DNA of 34,138 nt from Elusimicrobiota bacterium (GCA_016207565.1 JACQPK010000193.1:1-34138); one strand, 5' to 3'. Shown: positions 1 to 8,423, numbered from the stretch's first letter. Translations and numbers: made by a program. The notes: a model not told the origin generated them from the letters alone.

Positions 1-1
1 G

Positions 2-739
2 CTGCCGACCGCGCCGGCCCCCACACCCCAGGAGCCCCCGAAACCGGTCTCGCCCGAGCAACTGCCCGAATTCGAGGTCAAGCTCGTCACGCCTCCGGCG
101 GCCGAGGCTCCGAAGGCCGCCCTTCCGCCTCCGGCTTCCCCGCCTCCGCCGCCTCCGGCCCCCGCCTTGGCCGCCGCGGCGCCGACACCTGCGGAGCCTC
201 CCAAGCCCACGGAGCCTCCGAAGGCGGCGGAGCCTCCGAAGCCGGCGGAACCCCCGAAGGCGGCGTTGTCCCCCAAGCCGGTCGAGGCCCCGACGCCCGG
301 GGCTGCCGCCGCGACGGGGGCCGGCGGGCCGGCGATCGCGGTCGAGCCGCCCGCGATCCCCGACAACACGCCGCCCGACCAGATCCGGCGCATCGCGTTC
401 TTGTTCGCGGGGACGCATAAGGCCAAGATGACCGAGTTCATCACGTTCTTGGACACGGTGGCGGTGAAGGTCTCGAAGAAGCCGATGTACGTGGAGCGGC
501 CGCTCCTCTGCTCGGTGAGCACGGCCGACGACCCGAAGCGCATCATCGACCGCGCCAAGGAGTCCGGGGCCAAGGGCGCCATCGCGATCCTGGACGGGCT
601 GCCGGACGGCTGGATCCGCGAGTTGGATGAAGCCGCGAGCGAGCAGGATTTCTTTTTCCGCGTCGTCGCCGCCGGGGACGTGGCCAAGCGTTCCGCCGCG
701 GTCGAGCTGTTGGTGGACATGATGCTGTTGCCCGGATGA
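2..739 (+). CDS. Pro/Ala-rich protein with C-terminal globular domain (5' partial)
   Basis: The frame is open from the first bases of the window and ends with TGA at 737-739, so the true start lies upstream. A TTG at 167 could initiate, but the Pro/Ala/Lys-rich composition continues unchanged before it, so I treat the gene as cut by the window edge. The visible N-terminal part is low complexity, with EPPKPx/EPPKAA hexapeptide repeats at about nt 190-290. The last ~125 residues (from about nt 350) form a normal alpha/beta-looking domain starting IRRIAFLFAG. I do not recognise that domain. The next gene, five bases downstream, also joins a Pro-rich linker to a ~110-residue C-terminal domain, so the two products may act together. 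No function is assigned. Confidence 0.7.
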   Translation: MPTAPAPTPQEPPKPVSPEQLPEFEVKLVTPPAAEAPKAALPPPASPPPPPPAPALAAAAPTPAEPPKPTEPPKAAEPPKPAEPPKAALSPKPVEAPTPGAAAATGAGGPAIAVEPPAIPDNTPPDQIRRIAFLFAGTHKAKMTEFITFLDTVAVKVSKKPMYVERPLLCSVSTADDPKRIIDRAKESGAKGAIAILDGLPDGWIRELDEAASEQDFFFRVVAAGDVAKRSAAVELLVDMMLLPG

Positions 740-743
740 ACTT

Positions 744-3236
744 ATGGTCGAACTCTGGTCGATCGAACCGTCGCCGACGCCGAAGGACCCGTCGCGCCAC
801 ACCCTCTGGGTGAAGGGCCCGCTGGCGGACGTCCAGGCGTTGATCCGCCGCTTCGGCGCCATCTGCGGCCGCCCGCAGAAGGAGCGGCCGGACTCGGAGT
901 ACGATTTCAGCATCTACCTCCACGGCGCCGGCCCCGAGGCGCTCGGGCGCGTCGAGACCTGGCTCAAGACCGTGGGGCCCGAGGTCCCGTCGCCTTCGCC
1001 CGCGCGCGCGAGGCACGGCGCTCCCGGCAACGGCTCGTCCGGGGTCGCGACGCCTCCCCCGGTGTTTTTGCCGCCCCCGCCGGAGCCGGTTCCCGCGCCC
1101 GCGCCGGCCGGCCCGGAGAGCCTCTCGCCTGGGGAGCCGGTGAGCCCGCCGGAGCCCGCGCCCGAGATCCAAGAGCTCGCGCTTCCTCCCGCACTCCCGC
1201 CCGCGCCGGCGCTCGAGCCCGTCGCCGCCGAGCCCGCGCTTCCCGAGCCGGCCCTGCCCGCCCCCGGGCCGGCAGGCCCGGAGAGCCCCTCCTTTGGGGC
1301 ACCCGAGCCGGCAGGCCCGGAGAGCCCCTCCTTTGGGGCACCCGAGCCGGCAGGCCCGGAGAGCCCCTCCATGGTGGCGCCCGCTCCGACCGCCAATCCG
1401 TTCGACGCGCTGCTTCCCCCGATGCAGCCGCCGCCGTCCGCCAAGCCGGGCCTTTCCGCCTTCGCGGACTTGGCCTCTCCCGGAACCCCGCCGCCCGCCG
1501 AGGCGGCGTTGCCGGAGATCGGGGCCGTCCCGCCGCTCCCGGTGCAGGAGCCGGAGCCCGCCCCGCTCATGCGCACGCCCACGCCGCCGCCGGCGCAAGC
1601 CCCCGCCGCCGAGGCGCCCGCGCCCGGCGACAACCCGTTTATGATCCCGCCGCCGCTGTCGGAGGCGCCGTCATGGCCGGGCGAGTCTCCGACGGCGACC
1701 CAGGGCGCGACGGGCGGGCCGCCTCCGTTGACCGAGGCGCCCGCGTGGGGGCCGTCCACGACCGGCGGTCCGGCTCCCGGTCCGGCCCTCGGGCCCGGCG
1801 ACTCGCCGTTCACGAACCTCCCGCCCGCGCCGTCGGTGTTCCCCGTGCCGCAGGAGCCCACGCCGGCCGCGCCCGAGGCGGCGCCGGCTCCCGCGCCGAT
1901 GGAGATGCCCTCGATCGCGCCGGCCCCCGCTCCGGCCGCCGGGCCGGCGATCGCGGCCGTGCCGGCCGCCGAGGGTCCGATGCCGGAGACTCTCACGGCG
2001 CTCGCCCCGAGTCCCCTCGGCGAGCTCTTCGGCGCGGCGCTGCCGCTCAACCCCTTCTATACGATGGACACGCTTCAGGTCGGGTCCTTCAACCGCTTCT
2101 CGCACGCCGCGAGCATGTCGGTGATCTCGAACCCGGGCGCGATGTACAACCCGCTGTTCTTGTTCGGGGGGCCGGGCGTGGGAAAGACCCACTTGCTCCA
2201 CGCCATCGGCAAGGCGCTCCAGGAGCCGAACCCTTCGGACACCCTCTTCGTCACCACGGGTCCGAGGCTCGCGCGCGCCGTCGCGGAGGCCAAGAAGGCG
2301 GGCCGGGTGGCGGAGATCGAGGCGTTCGCGAAGAAAGCCCGGGCGATCCTGATCGACGACATCCACGTGCTGGGCGTCAATGAGCACAACCAGGAGGCCT
2401 TGGCGCAGCTCCTCGCTTCCTGCTTCTCGTCGGCCAAACAGGTCGTCATGACCTCGGTCTATCCGCCACGCGCGTTGGGCGCCCTCGAGGAGGCGCTGCG
2501 CTTCCAGATCAGCGCGGGCTGGTCCGTGGACATGAAGCCCGTCACGCTCGAGGTGCAGAAGGAGATCCTCGGGCCCACGATGGCGCGCGCCGGCTTCGAG
2601 CTCGACGCGGCGCTCATCGACGGCATCATCCCGAAGCTGGAAGGCTCCTTCGGCGAGCTGAACCGCTGGTCCGACCGCCTGCGAGCGCTGCTCGAGCTGC
2701 GCGCGCTGAACCACCAGCCTTCCTCGCTCCAAGACCTGTTCCCGATCCTGCTCATGCCCGACGTGCCGGCGACGGCCCCCGCTCCGACCGAGGAGATCCA
2801 GTCCCTCCTGGAGGCCATGCAGCCCAACCCGCAGGACGCGAAGGCGCTGCCGACCGCCGTCTTCTTCCCGCAGGGACGCGATGTGCACGGCGAGTTCATC
2901 GCACGCCAGTTCCATGCGGTGATGTCCCAGAACAAGTGGCCGATCGTCCTCAAGATCGTGCACTCGCAGCCGTACGACCCCGAGCAGCTCTTCGGCGTGC
3001 CGTTCGTGATCGGGGACGCCACGCACGACGCCGGCGCGCGCGTCGCGCTCGTGCTCGGCCCCAACCCCGGCTCCGGGCTCGCGTCCCGCGAGGTCGAGTT
3101 CCAGCACGCGGTCCAGCATCTGCTCGAGGGGATCGACCTCCGGGTCGGCTGGGTGAACTTCCTCAAGATCAAAGAGGTGGGTCCGTACTTCCGCGCGGGC
3201 CTCGACGTCTTCGGGGTGTTCCGGAGCCACGCATGA
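744..3236 (+). CDS. DnaA/Hda-like AAA+ ATPase with Pro-rich linker and no domain IV
   Basis: The 830-residue product has three parts: an N-terminal domain of ~80 residues, a Pro/Ala/Glu-rich linker (about 85-425), and a DnaA-type AAA+ module (about 430-670) followed by a ~110-residue C-terminal domain. The AAA+ part opens with LNPFYTMDTLQVG and NRFSHAA, as in DnaA domain III. It has Walker A GGPGVGKT (475-482) and Walker B ILIDDIH (D538, D539). The box VII region (LRFQISAGW) keeps an arginine. At the sensor II position, where DnaA has a VRELEG-type motif, this protein reads FGELN, so the sensor II arginine appears lost. No DnaA domain IV helix-turn-helix follows, so origin binding is unlikely. 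This is not the replication initiator; a regulatory or scaffolding ATPase is more plausible. The linker contains a 39-bp tandem repeat. It overlaps the kinase gene by ATGA. Confidence 0.85.
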   Translation: MVELWSIEPSPTPKDPSRHTLWVKGPLADVQALIRRFGAICGRPQKERPDSEYDFSIYLHGAGPEALGRVETWLKTVGPEVPSPSPARARHGAPGNGSSGVATPPPVFLPPPPEPVPAPAPAGPESLSPGEPVSPPEPAPEIQELALPPALPPAPALEPVAAEPALPEPALPAPGPAGPESPSFGAPEPAGPESPSFGAPEPAGPESPSMVAPAPTANPFDALLPPMQPPPSAKPGLSAFADLASPGTPPPAEAALPEIGAVPPLPVQEPEPAPLMRTPTPPPAQAPAAEAPAPGDNPFMIPPPLSEAPSWPGESPTATQGATGGPPPLTEAPAWGPSTTGGPAPGPALGPGDSPFTNLPPAPSVFPVPQEPTPAAPEAAPAPAPMEMPSIAPAPAPAAGPAIAAVPAAEGPMPETLTALAPSPLGELFGAALPLNPFYTMDTLQVGSFNRFSHAASMSVISNPGAMYNPLFLFGGPGVGKTHLLHAIGKALQEPNPSDTLFVTTGPRLARAVAEAKKAGRVAEIEAFAKKARAILIDDIHVLGVNEHNQEALAQLLASCFSSAKQVVMTSVYPPRALGALEEALRFQISAGWSVDMKPVTLEVQKEILGPTMARAGFELDAALIDGIIPKLEGSFGELNRWSDRLRALLELRALNHQPSSLQDLFPILLMPDVPATAPAPTEEIQSLLEAMQPNPQDAKALPTAVFFPQGRDVHGEFIARQFHAVMSQNKWPIVLKIVHSQPYDPEQLFGVPFVIGDATHDAGARVALVLGPNPGSGLASREVEFQHAVQHLLEGIDLRVGWVNFLKIKEVGPYFRAGLDVFGVFRSHA
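1269..1370 (+). repeat. 39-bp tandem repeat, 2.6 copies, in the AAA+ gene linker
   Basis: Units start at 1269, 1308 and 1347. The first two are identical over 39 bp and the third matches for 24 bp. The period is 13 codons, so each unit adds a peptide beginning PAGPESPSFGAPE and the frame is kept. Identity at synonymous positions indicates recent duplication or slippage. Confidence 0.9.
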
Positions 3237-5122
3237 GCGAGCTCGCCTGGGCCCTCGTCGGAGCCTCCGCCGCCTTCGGGGTCTATTGGTGGCGGCGGCT
3301 CGCGCAGGCCGGCCCGTCCCTCGGGGAGGGCCCGGCGCGGCACGCCGGCGTGCCAAGCTCGCGGCTCGCGCAGGAGCTGCTCGCGTCGGCCCGGCTGCCG
3401 TCGGATCCCGTGTTGTTCGACGAGATCCTGCGCAGCGGGGCGGACCGGCTCTTGTCGCGCGCCGAAGGACTCTCGATGGCGGTCTGGAAGCGCGGGGAGG
3501 GCGGGGACGCGCTGGTGTACAGGACGGGGGCGCTCGCCGGTCTTTCCTCCGATGAGCTGCGGCTCTCGGAGCGTCATTGGGAGTCCGCCGCGAGCCTGCC
3601 TCGCGGAGTCGATTGGCGCGGCAACCTCACGCTCTTGTCGGAGCCGGCGGCCGCGCGGGGTCTCGGCGCGGCCCGCGTGCTCGCGTGGGGCGGGGGGAAC
3701 CTGCGGGGGCTGCTGGTCGCCGCCGAGCCGGACGCCGGCGGGCGTACGATCGACTCCGCCGGCGGCGACCTCGACCTGCTCGCCGCCCATTTCGGCGCGG
3801 CCGCCGCGCTGGCCCTGAGCCTCTGGGAGATGCAGCGCTCGAAGAAGCGCCTCGAGGGGGGGTTGACGACCCTGCACGAGGTCGCGTCCACGATCGCGGC
3901 TCCCCGGTCGGGCGGCGGCGACAGCCTCAGCGCCGTCGTCTCGATCGTGGCCAAGGCCCTCAACGCCGACCTGTGCGCGTTCCTGCTCTACGACGAGAAG
4001 GCGGGAGAGCTCGTCGTGCAGCCCGGGGCCTACGGGCTCAGCGGCGACGAGGGCTCGCTCTACCGGCTGCCGCTCGACAAGGAGGAGGCCTCCTCCGTCC
4101 GCGTCTTCCGCTCCGGCATCCCCTTCATGACCGGCGACGCTCTCAACGACCCGCGCGTCGTCCAGCAGTACGCCCGCCTGTGGAAATGCCATTCGCTCAT
4201 CGTCGTGCCCCTCACGCTCGAGGGCCGGCGTATCGGCGTGCTCAGGGTCGGCAGCTTCCAACGAGGCTTCTTCAGCCCGGAGCAGATGGAGTTCGTGCAG
4301 CTCCTCGCCGAGGAGGCGGTGGTCGTCCTCGAGAGCGCGATGCTGACCCGCAAGCTCGAGGAGACCAACCAGCGCTTGGGGGAAGTGAACCGGATCAAGG
4401 ACGATTTCGTGTCGACGGTCAGTCACGAGTTCAAGACGCCGCTGACGTCGATCAAGGGCTTTACTACCGTCATGCTCGAGGAGACGGCGGGCCCCCTGAC
4501 GCTCGAGCAGAAGCGTTTCCTCACGATCATCGCCAACGCCTGCGACCGGCTCACGATGCTCGTCGGGGATCTCCTCGACATCGCGCGTCTGGAGGGCGGC
4601 GCCCGGATGGAGTTCGGCCCCGTCTCTCTGGTGGAAGCGTTGCGCCACTGCCGGGAGGTGCACCAGTGGCAGGCGGACGGCCGGTCCATCGAGTTCCGCG
4701 TCGAGTTCCCGGAGGGCCTGCCCTCGGTGCGCGGAGACGGGCGGTGGCTGCGCCAGGTCCTCGACAACCTGGTCTCCAACGCGATCAAGTTCACGCCGCC
4801 GGGCGGCCAGGTGACGGTGGCGGGCCGCGAGCGCGGGGACGCGGTGGAGCTGACGGTCTCCGACACGGGCGTCGGCATCGCGCCGGAGGACCAGGGGCAC
4901 ATTTTCGAGAAGTTCTACCGGGCCCGCAACCGCGCTACCGTGAACGCGCCGGGCACGGGGCTGGGCCTGGCGATCGCGAAGGCGGTCGTCGAGAAGCACG
5001 AGGGGAAGATCTGGTTCGAGTCCGAGGCCGGACGCGGAACGACGTTCCACGTGCTCCTGCCCGCGTCGGTGAGGCCGGGAGATCCGCAGGAGACCGTTTC
5101 GTCGGCGAGTGAGTCGCATTAG
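3233..5122 (+). CDS. GAF-domain sensor histidine kinase
   Basis: Start is ATG at 3233, overlapping the previous stop as ATGA, with GGAG six bases upstream. An in-frame start at 2936 would lie inside the AAA+ gene and is rejected. The product is 629 residues. It has one hydrophobic N-terminal segment (about 4-20), a divergent GAF-like region (about 45-200), a clearer GAF domain (about 210-375) and a short coiled linker. The HisKA domain follows with SHEFKTPLTSIKG and phospho-acceptor His398. The HATPase domain has an N box at N516, a G1 box DTGVG at 544 and a G2 box GTGLGLA at 574. There is no receiver domain, and no response regulator is in the window. It probably autophosphorylates in response to a cytoplasmic or membrane-proximal signal. 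Its place between the AAA+ gene and the lipoprotein cluster suggests control of, or from, an envelope process. Confidence 0.93.
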   Translation: MSELAWALVGASAAFGVYWWRRLAQAGPSLGEGPARHAGVPSSRLAQELLASARLPSDPVLFDEILRSGADRLLSRAEGLSMAVWKRGEGGDALVYRTGALAGLSSDELRLSERHWESAASLPRGVDWRGNLTLLSEPAAARGLGAARVLAWGGGNLRGLLVAAEPDAGGRTIDSAGGDLDLLAAHFGAAAALALSLWEMQRSKKRLEGGLTTLHEVASTIAAPRSGGGDSLSAVVSIVAKALNADLCAFLLYDEKAGELVVQPGAYGLSGDEGSLYRLPLDKEEASSVRVFRSGIPFMTGDALNDPRVVQQYARLWKCHSLIVVPLTLEGRRIGVLRVGSFQRGFFSPEQMEFVQLLAEEAVVVLESAMLTRKLEETNQRLGEVNRIKDDFVSTVSHEFKTPLTSIKGFTTVMLEETAGPLTLEQKRFLTIIANACDRLTMLVGDLLDIARLEGGARMEFGPVSLVEALRHCREVHQWQADGRSIEFRVEFPEGLPSVRGDGRWLRQVLDNLVSNAIKFTPPGGQVTVAGRERGDAVELTVSDTGVGIAPEDQGHIFEKFYRARNRATVNAPGTGLGLAIAKAVVEKHEGKIWFESEAGRGTTFHVLLPASVRPGDPQETVSSASESH

Positions 5123-5134
5123 GGGGAAAGAGAG

Positions 5135-5584
5135 ATGAGAATCAACGTCGTCGTTGCTTCGGTGCTGGCGTTGGCGTTCGCGGGGGCCGCTTGCGGCGGG
5201 CCGCAGAGCCGCGTGAAGAAGGGGCAGGTCCAGAACACGATCGATCAGGACCCGACCCGCAAGAGCTATCTGGAGACCATCGGCATCGGCGCGTCCGATC
5301 CGAACCTGCCGTCGGACACGCAGCGGAAGTCCCTCGCTCGGGACGCCGCCATCGTGAAGGCCCAGTACGAGATGCTCGCGATGGTCAAGGGCGTCCAGCT
5401 CGAGGGCGGCGTGACCGTCTCTCGCGCCATCGAGACGGACTCGACGCTCGAGGCGAAGCTCAAGGAGTCCATCAAGGGCGCCGAGGTCATCAAGAGCGAG
5501 TTCACCGCCGATAACGGCTGCGTCGTGACGATCCGGCTCCCGAAGAAGCGCCTCGAGGAAATGATGGGAGTAAAGTTCAAGTGA
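5135..5584 (+). CDS. LPP20-family lipoprotein
   Basis: 149 residues with a lipoprotein signal peptide and lipobox AGAAC, so lipidation would fall at about Cys20. A purine-rich ribosome site (AGGGGGAAAGAGAG) precedes the ATG. The mature part contains a Ser/Leu-Ala-Arg-Asp-Ala-Ala helix (LARDAAIVKAQYEML) followed by beta strands. This is the pattern of LPP20 lipoproteins, which also occurs in the FlgT N-terminal domain. LPP20-type proteins sit in the outer membrane or periplasm and often neighbour CsgG-type genes. The gene overlaps the next by GTGA, so the two are probably translationally coupled. Family assignment rests on pattern recognition only. Confidence 0.75.
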   Translation: MRINVVVASVLALAFAGAACGGPQSRVKKGQVQNTIDQDPTRKSYLETIGIGASDPNLPSDTQRKSLARDAAIVKAQYEMLAMVKGVQLEGGVTVSRAIETDSTLEAKLKESIKGAEVIKSEFTADNGCVVTIRLPKKRLEEMMGVKFK

Positions 5585-6654
5585 GATTCCGACAGCGGCT
5601 ATGGAGCGTGGCCGCTGTCGCGGCCACGCTCCTGGCCGGATGCGCGCACGACCGGCTGAGGCTCGGGAAGGGCGAGGAAGGAGAGGTCATCGAGGCGGAG
5701 GGCTGGTCGCCGATCGATGCCCAAGACGAGATCGGCACCAAGCAGCGGGCCCTCGCCGAGGCTCAGAAGAAGGCGGTGGAGCGCGTCGTCGGCGTGTTCA
5801 TCTCGGCGAAGACCCGGGTGGATCAGGCCGTCAACGTGGACAGCCGCATCCTCGCCAACATCAAGGGCTACATCCGCAAGTACGACGTGGTGAAGGAGCG
5901 CAAGGAGGCCGGGTTCCACAAGACGACGATCCGGGCCTTGGTGCTCTACCGGAAGATCGGAGAGGACTTAAAGGAGCTCGGGCTCGTGCGGCCTCCTCCT
6001 CCTCCGGGCAACCCCCGGGTCGCCGTGCGCATCCAGGCGAAATCCAAGGAGAAGGCCGCGGCGGCGGAGGCCGCGGCGCACGGAGTCCGTCGCGGGCTGC
6101 TCGAGCGGGGGTTCCAGGTCGTCGACGAGGACGAGAAGGAGAACAAGGCGGACGTCCTCGTCACCGGCGACGCGGAGGCGTATCCGATCGAGGACGCCCG
6201 GCTGGCGGGTTTCCGCTCCATGCGCGCGCGGGTGACCGTGAAGGCGACGAAGGCGGGCGGGCAGGTGATGTCGCACAAGACCCAGGAGGCCTCGGGTCTC
6301 GATCCGTCCGCCGAGGTCGCCGAGGGGAAGGCGTACGACAGCGCGGGCGCGCTGGCCGGGGAGGCCTTGGCCAACGAGCTGAACTCGCTCCTCAAGGGAC
6401 GCGTGAACGTGACGGTGCGGGTCCTCGGCCTCAAGGACTTGGGCGAGGCGCAGCGTTTCATCGACGACCTGCGGAACAATCCCGGGATCGACGCGGTCAC
6501 CCTGTCGACCTACGGGGAAGGCCGCGCGGTCCTCGACGTGATGACGGAGGACGTCGCGGGCGAGGAGCTCGCGGCGATCATCCTGCGGATGAAGAAGTAC
6601 GACCTGCTCGCGAAGTCCGTCTCGGCGTACGAGGTCGAAGTGGAAGGGCGGTAG
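5581..6654 (+). CDS. Lipoprotein with FlgT-N/LPP20-like domain
   Basis: Starts at GTG 5581, overlapping the previous stop, with GGGAG about ten bases upstream. The 357-residue product has a signal peptide with lipobox LLAGC (Cys about 21). Residues ~35-130 read ALAEAQKKAVERVVGVFIS, then SRILANIKGYIRKYDVV. This resembles the N-terminal domain of FlgT, where repeated Ala-rich helices precede a conserved Gly-Tyr-Ile/Val strand. After a PPPPPG linker, a second domain (about 145-265) starts RVAVRIQAKS, and a third ~80-residue domain follows. No flagellar genes are nearby, so a role in flagella is not supported. A periplasmic partner of the LPP20 and CsgG proteins of the same operon is the better reading. 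Confidence 0.7.
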   Translation: MRFRQRLWSVAAVAATLLAGCAHDRLRLGKGEEGEVIEAEGWSPIDAQDEIGTKQRALAEAQKKAVERVVGVFISAKTRVDQAVNVDSRILANIKGYIRKYDVVKERKEAGFHKTTIRALVLYRKIGEDLKELGLVRPPPPPGNPRVAVRIQAKSKEKAAAAEAAAHGVRRGLLERGFQVVDEDEKENKADVLVTGDAEAYPIEDARLAGFRSMRARVTVKATKAGGQVMSHKTQEASGLDPSAEVAEGKAYDSAGALAGEALANELNSLLKGRVNVTVRVLGLKDLGEAQRFIDDLRNNPGIDAVTLSTYGEGRAVLDVMTEDVAGEELAAIILRMKKYDLLAKSVSAYEVEVEGR

Positions 6655-6679
6655 GCCGGCTCCCGGGGACTCCGGCACC

Positions 6680-7294
6680 ATGGGACAGCGGCGAACGGCA
6701 GTGTTGGTTCTCTCGGCTCTGGCCTGGGGCTGCGCGTCGCGTCACACGGTGCGGTACGTCGCTCCGGACTACGCGGCGAAGGCGCCGCCCCGGGTCGCCG
6801 TGCTGCCGTTCGACAACCGGAGCGTGGACCTGCTCGGTCCCGAGATCCTGCGGAAGCTGGTGCACGCGGGGCTCGCGGAGCGGGGCTACGAGCCGGTGCC
6901 TTTGGACGCGGTGGACGCCGGGCTCGACGGGCTCGGGATCCACGAGGGCGGGCAGCTCGCGGGACTGGAGCCCGGCGCGGTGGCCGAGGCCCTCAGCGCG
7001 GAAGGGCTGTTGTACGGGACCGTCGAGGAGTTCACGATGCAGAACGTGGGCTTCGTCGTCCGGCGGGCGGTGCGGCTGAGCCTGAGGCTCGTGCTCGCGC
7101 CCGCCGGGGAACGGTTGTGGGAGGACACGGGAGAGGGGATGACGGGGAAGGTGACGCTCGACAAGAAGGAGGCGCAGCGTACGTTCATCGAGGGCGTGCT
7201 CACGCGAGGCCTCGAGAACCTGTTCCACACGCCGCTGATGCCGGAGTCGAAGGCGGCGGTGCGTGATCTGTTTTCTAGACTTCCTAGGAGGTAG
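6680..7294 (+). CDS. DUF799/GNA1162-like lipoprotein
   Basis: 204 residues with a short hydrophobic N-terminus ending at a plausible lipobox (LAWGC, Cys about 18). The mature part begins with a strand, RVAVLPFDNRS, and then the motif GPEILRKLVHAGLAERGYEPVPL. It continues with a mixed alpha/beta domain that includes GLLYGTVEEF and an effector-like helix near the C-terminus. The order of strand, helix, RGYEPVP-type strand and 'GTV' strand matches the GNA1162/DUF799 family of putative outer-membrane lipoproteins. That family typically sits beside CsgG. The start codon has only a weak upstream GGGGA. The csgG-family gene begins four bases after the stop. Confidence 0.72.
   Translation: MGQRRTAVLVLSALAWGCASRHTVRYVAPDYAAKAPPRVAVLPFDNRSVDLLGPEILRKLVHAGLAERGYEPVPLDAVDAGLDGLGIHEGGQLAGLEPGAVAEALSAEGLLYGTVEEFTMQNVGFVVRRAVRLSLRLVLAPAGERLWEDTGEGMTGKVTLDKKEAQRTFIEGVLTRGLENLFHTPLMPESKAAVRDLFSRLPRR
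7286..7292 (+). promoter_or_regulatory. Strong ribosome-binding site for the CsgG-family gene
   Basis: A perfect AGGAGGT lies six bases before ATG 7299. It decides the start in favour of 7299 rather than an in-frame codon at 7263 inside the preceding gene. Confidence 0.85.
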
Positions 7295-7298
7295 TGCT

Positions 7299-8231
7299 AT
7301 GCGGAAGGGCGGTCTGATCGCGGCCACGGTGTTGGTCGCAGCGTGCGCGCCGAGCGCGTCGGTGAAGCGGAAGCAGGCGATGACGGCGACGGAGACCGAG
7401 AGAGTCGAGTCGAAGTTCACCGGACCCAAGCGCCGGATCGCCGTCGTCGACTTCGAGAACAAGACGGCGTACGGGCAGAACCGACTGGGGTCGGCCGCCA
7501 CCGACGTCTTGATCACGGAGCTCGCGAAGACCGGCAAATTCGTCGTCGTCGAGCGCGACAAGCTGAACAAGGTCCTCGACGAGCAGAAGTTCCAGGCGAC
7601 CGGCGCGGTCGACCCCCGGACCGTCGTCAAGATCGGCAAGATCCTCGGCGTCAACGCGATCGTCACGGGCGTCATCTCGCAGTTCGGCGAAAAGACCCAG
7701 GGCTCGGACTATCTGATCGTCCAGCGCAAGACGCAGATCGCGGAGACGACCATCGACGTCCGCGTCGTCGACACGGAGACGGGACAGGTCCTCTACGCGG
7801 ACTCCGGCAAGGGCGCCGGGAAGTCCACGCTGCGCAACGTCCTCGGCATGGGCGGCCGCGGCGGCTACGACGAGACGCTCGCGGGCGACACGCTCCGCGC
7901 GGCGATCGTGCAGTTCACCGACAACATCGTCAGCCAGGTGAACAAGAAGCCGTGGTCCTGCCGCATCGCGGCGGTCAAGAGCGACAAGCTCTACCTGAAC
8001 GCGGGCCCGACGATGGGGGTCGAGCGCGGCATGGAGCTCGACTGCTTCCATCTCGGCGCCGAGGTCCTCGATCCGACGACGGGGCTCGTCCTCGGAAACG
8101 AGGAGGTCTCCTTGGGCCGCGCCGTCGTGGAGGGTCCGCTCGGCGACAGCGGCGAGGGCTCGATCGCGCGCCTCACGCGCGCCTCCGGCCCCAGCCCGAC
8201 CGCTAAAGACATCTGCCGCCTGGCTCAATAA
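7299..8231 (+). CDS. CsgG-family outer-membrane lipoprotein
   Basis: 310 residues with signal peptide and lipobox LVAAC (Cys about 16). The mature protein has the CsgG pattern: RIAVVDFENKTAYG, then TDVLITELAKTGKFVVVERDKL, then GKILGVNAIVTGVIS, then the strand region TIDVRVVDTETGQVLYADS. CsgG proteins form nonameric outer-membrane channels for curli subunits, but many CsgG-fold proteins outside curli operons have other envelope roles. The ~100 residues after the core (SCRIAAVKSDKLYLNAG, GVERGMELDC) look like an added beta domain seen in many CsgG-like proteins outside enterics. No CsgA/CsgB curlin genes are in the window. It is the last gene of the operon; its stop codon lies at the edge of a large palindrome. 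Confidence 0.9.
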   Translation: MRKGGLIAATVLVAACAPSASVKRKQAMTATETERVESKFTGPKRRIAVVDFENKTAYGQNRLGSAATDVLITELAKTGKFVVVERDKLNKVLDEQKFQATGAVDPRTVVKIGKILGVNAIVTGVISQFGEKTQGSDYLIVQRKTQIAETTIDVRVVDTETGQVLYADSGKGAGKSTLRNVLGMGGRGGYDETLAGDTLRAAIVQFTDNIVSQVNKKPWSCRIAAVKSDKLYLNAGPTMGVERGMELDCFHLGAEVLDPTTGLVLGNEEVSLGRAVVEGPLGDSGEGSIARLTRASGPSPTAKDICRLAQ

Positions 8232-8375
8232 ACGGAGGAACGCAGAGGTACGCAAAGGAAATGACGGAAAGGATCGCAGAGGACAGCCAGGGGGAACTGG
8301 GGGATTTTCACCCCTTATCCGTCCTTCGCGCCCCTTTCCGTAACTTCCCTCTGCGTACCTCTGCGATACTCCGTT
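8231..8375. repeat. ~145-bp imperfect palindrome, MITE/REP-like
   Basis: The outer arms 8231-8254 and 8352-8375 are complementary except at three positions, with the shared core CGCAGAGGTACGCA. Pairing continues inwards with small mismatches and a one-base shift (ACGGAAAGG at 8264-8272 against its complement near 8331-8342). It ends in a GGGG/CCCC apex around 8300-8314. The axis is near 8303. The left end overlaps the stop codon of the CsgG-family gene and the element fills nearly all the gap before comM. It has no coding potential. From memory, CGCAGAGG-type direct and inverted repeats recur in intergenic regions of many environmental bacteria. A role as transcript 3'-end hairpin is possible, but there is no T-tract. 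Confidence 0.8.
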
Positions 8376-8423
8376 CTCGACGGGGAAGGGAACTTTTTCG
8401 GGCGTTTGGCGTATCTATGGGGG

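Noticed and set aside
1269-1370. CRISPR array
   Set aside because: Direct tandem coding repeats without spacers.
744-3236. Replication initiator dnaA and a nearby origin
   Set aside because: No domain IV helix-turn-helix, altered sensor II, and no DnaA-box cluster was noticed.
2459-5119. 886-codon antisense ORF opposite the ATPase and kinase genes
   Set aside because: The + strand encodes intact AAA+ and histidine kinase motifs; the antisense product has none.
8376-8423. Separate promoter for comM
   Set aside because: A TATCTA sequence near 8412 could be a -10, but no acceptable -35 was found at the right distance.
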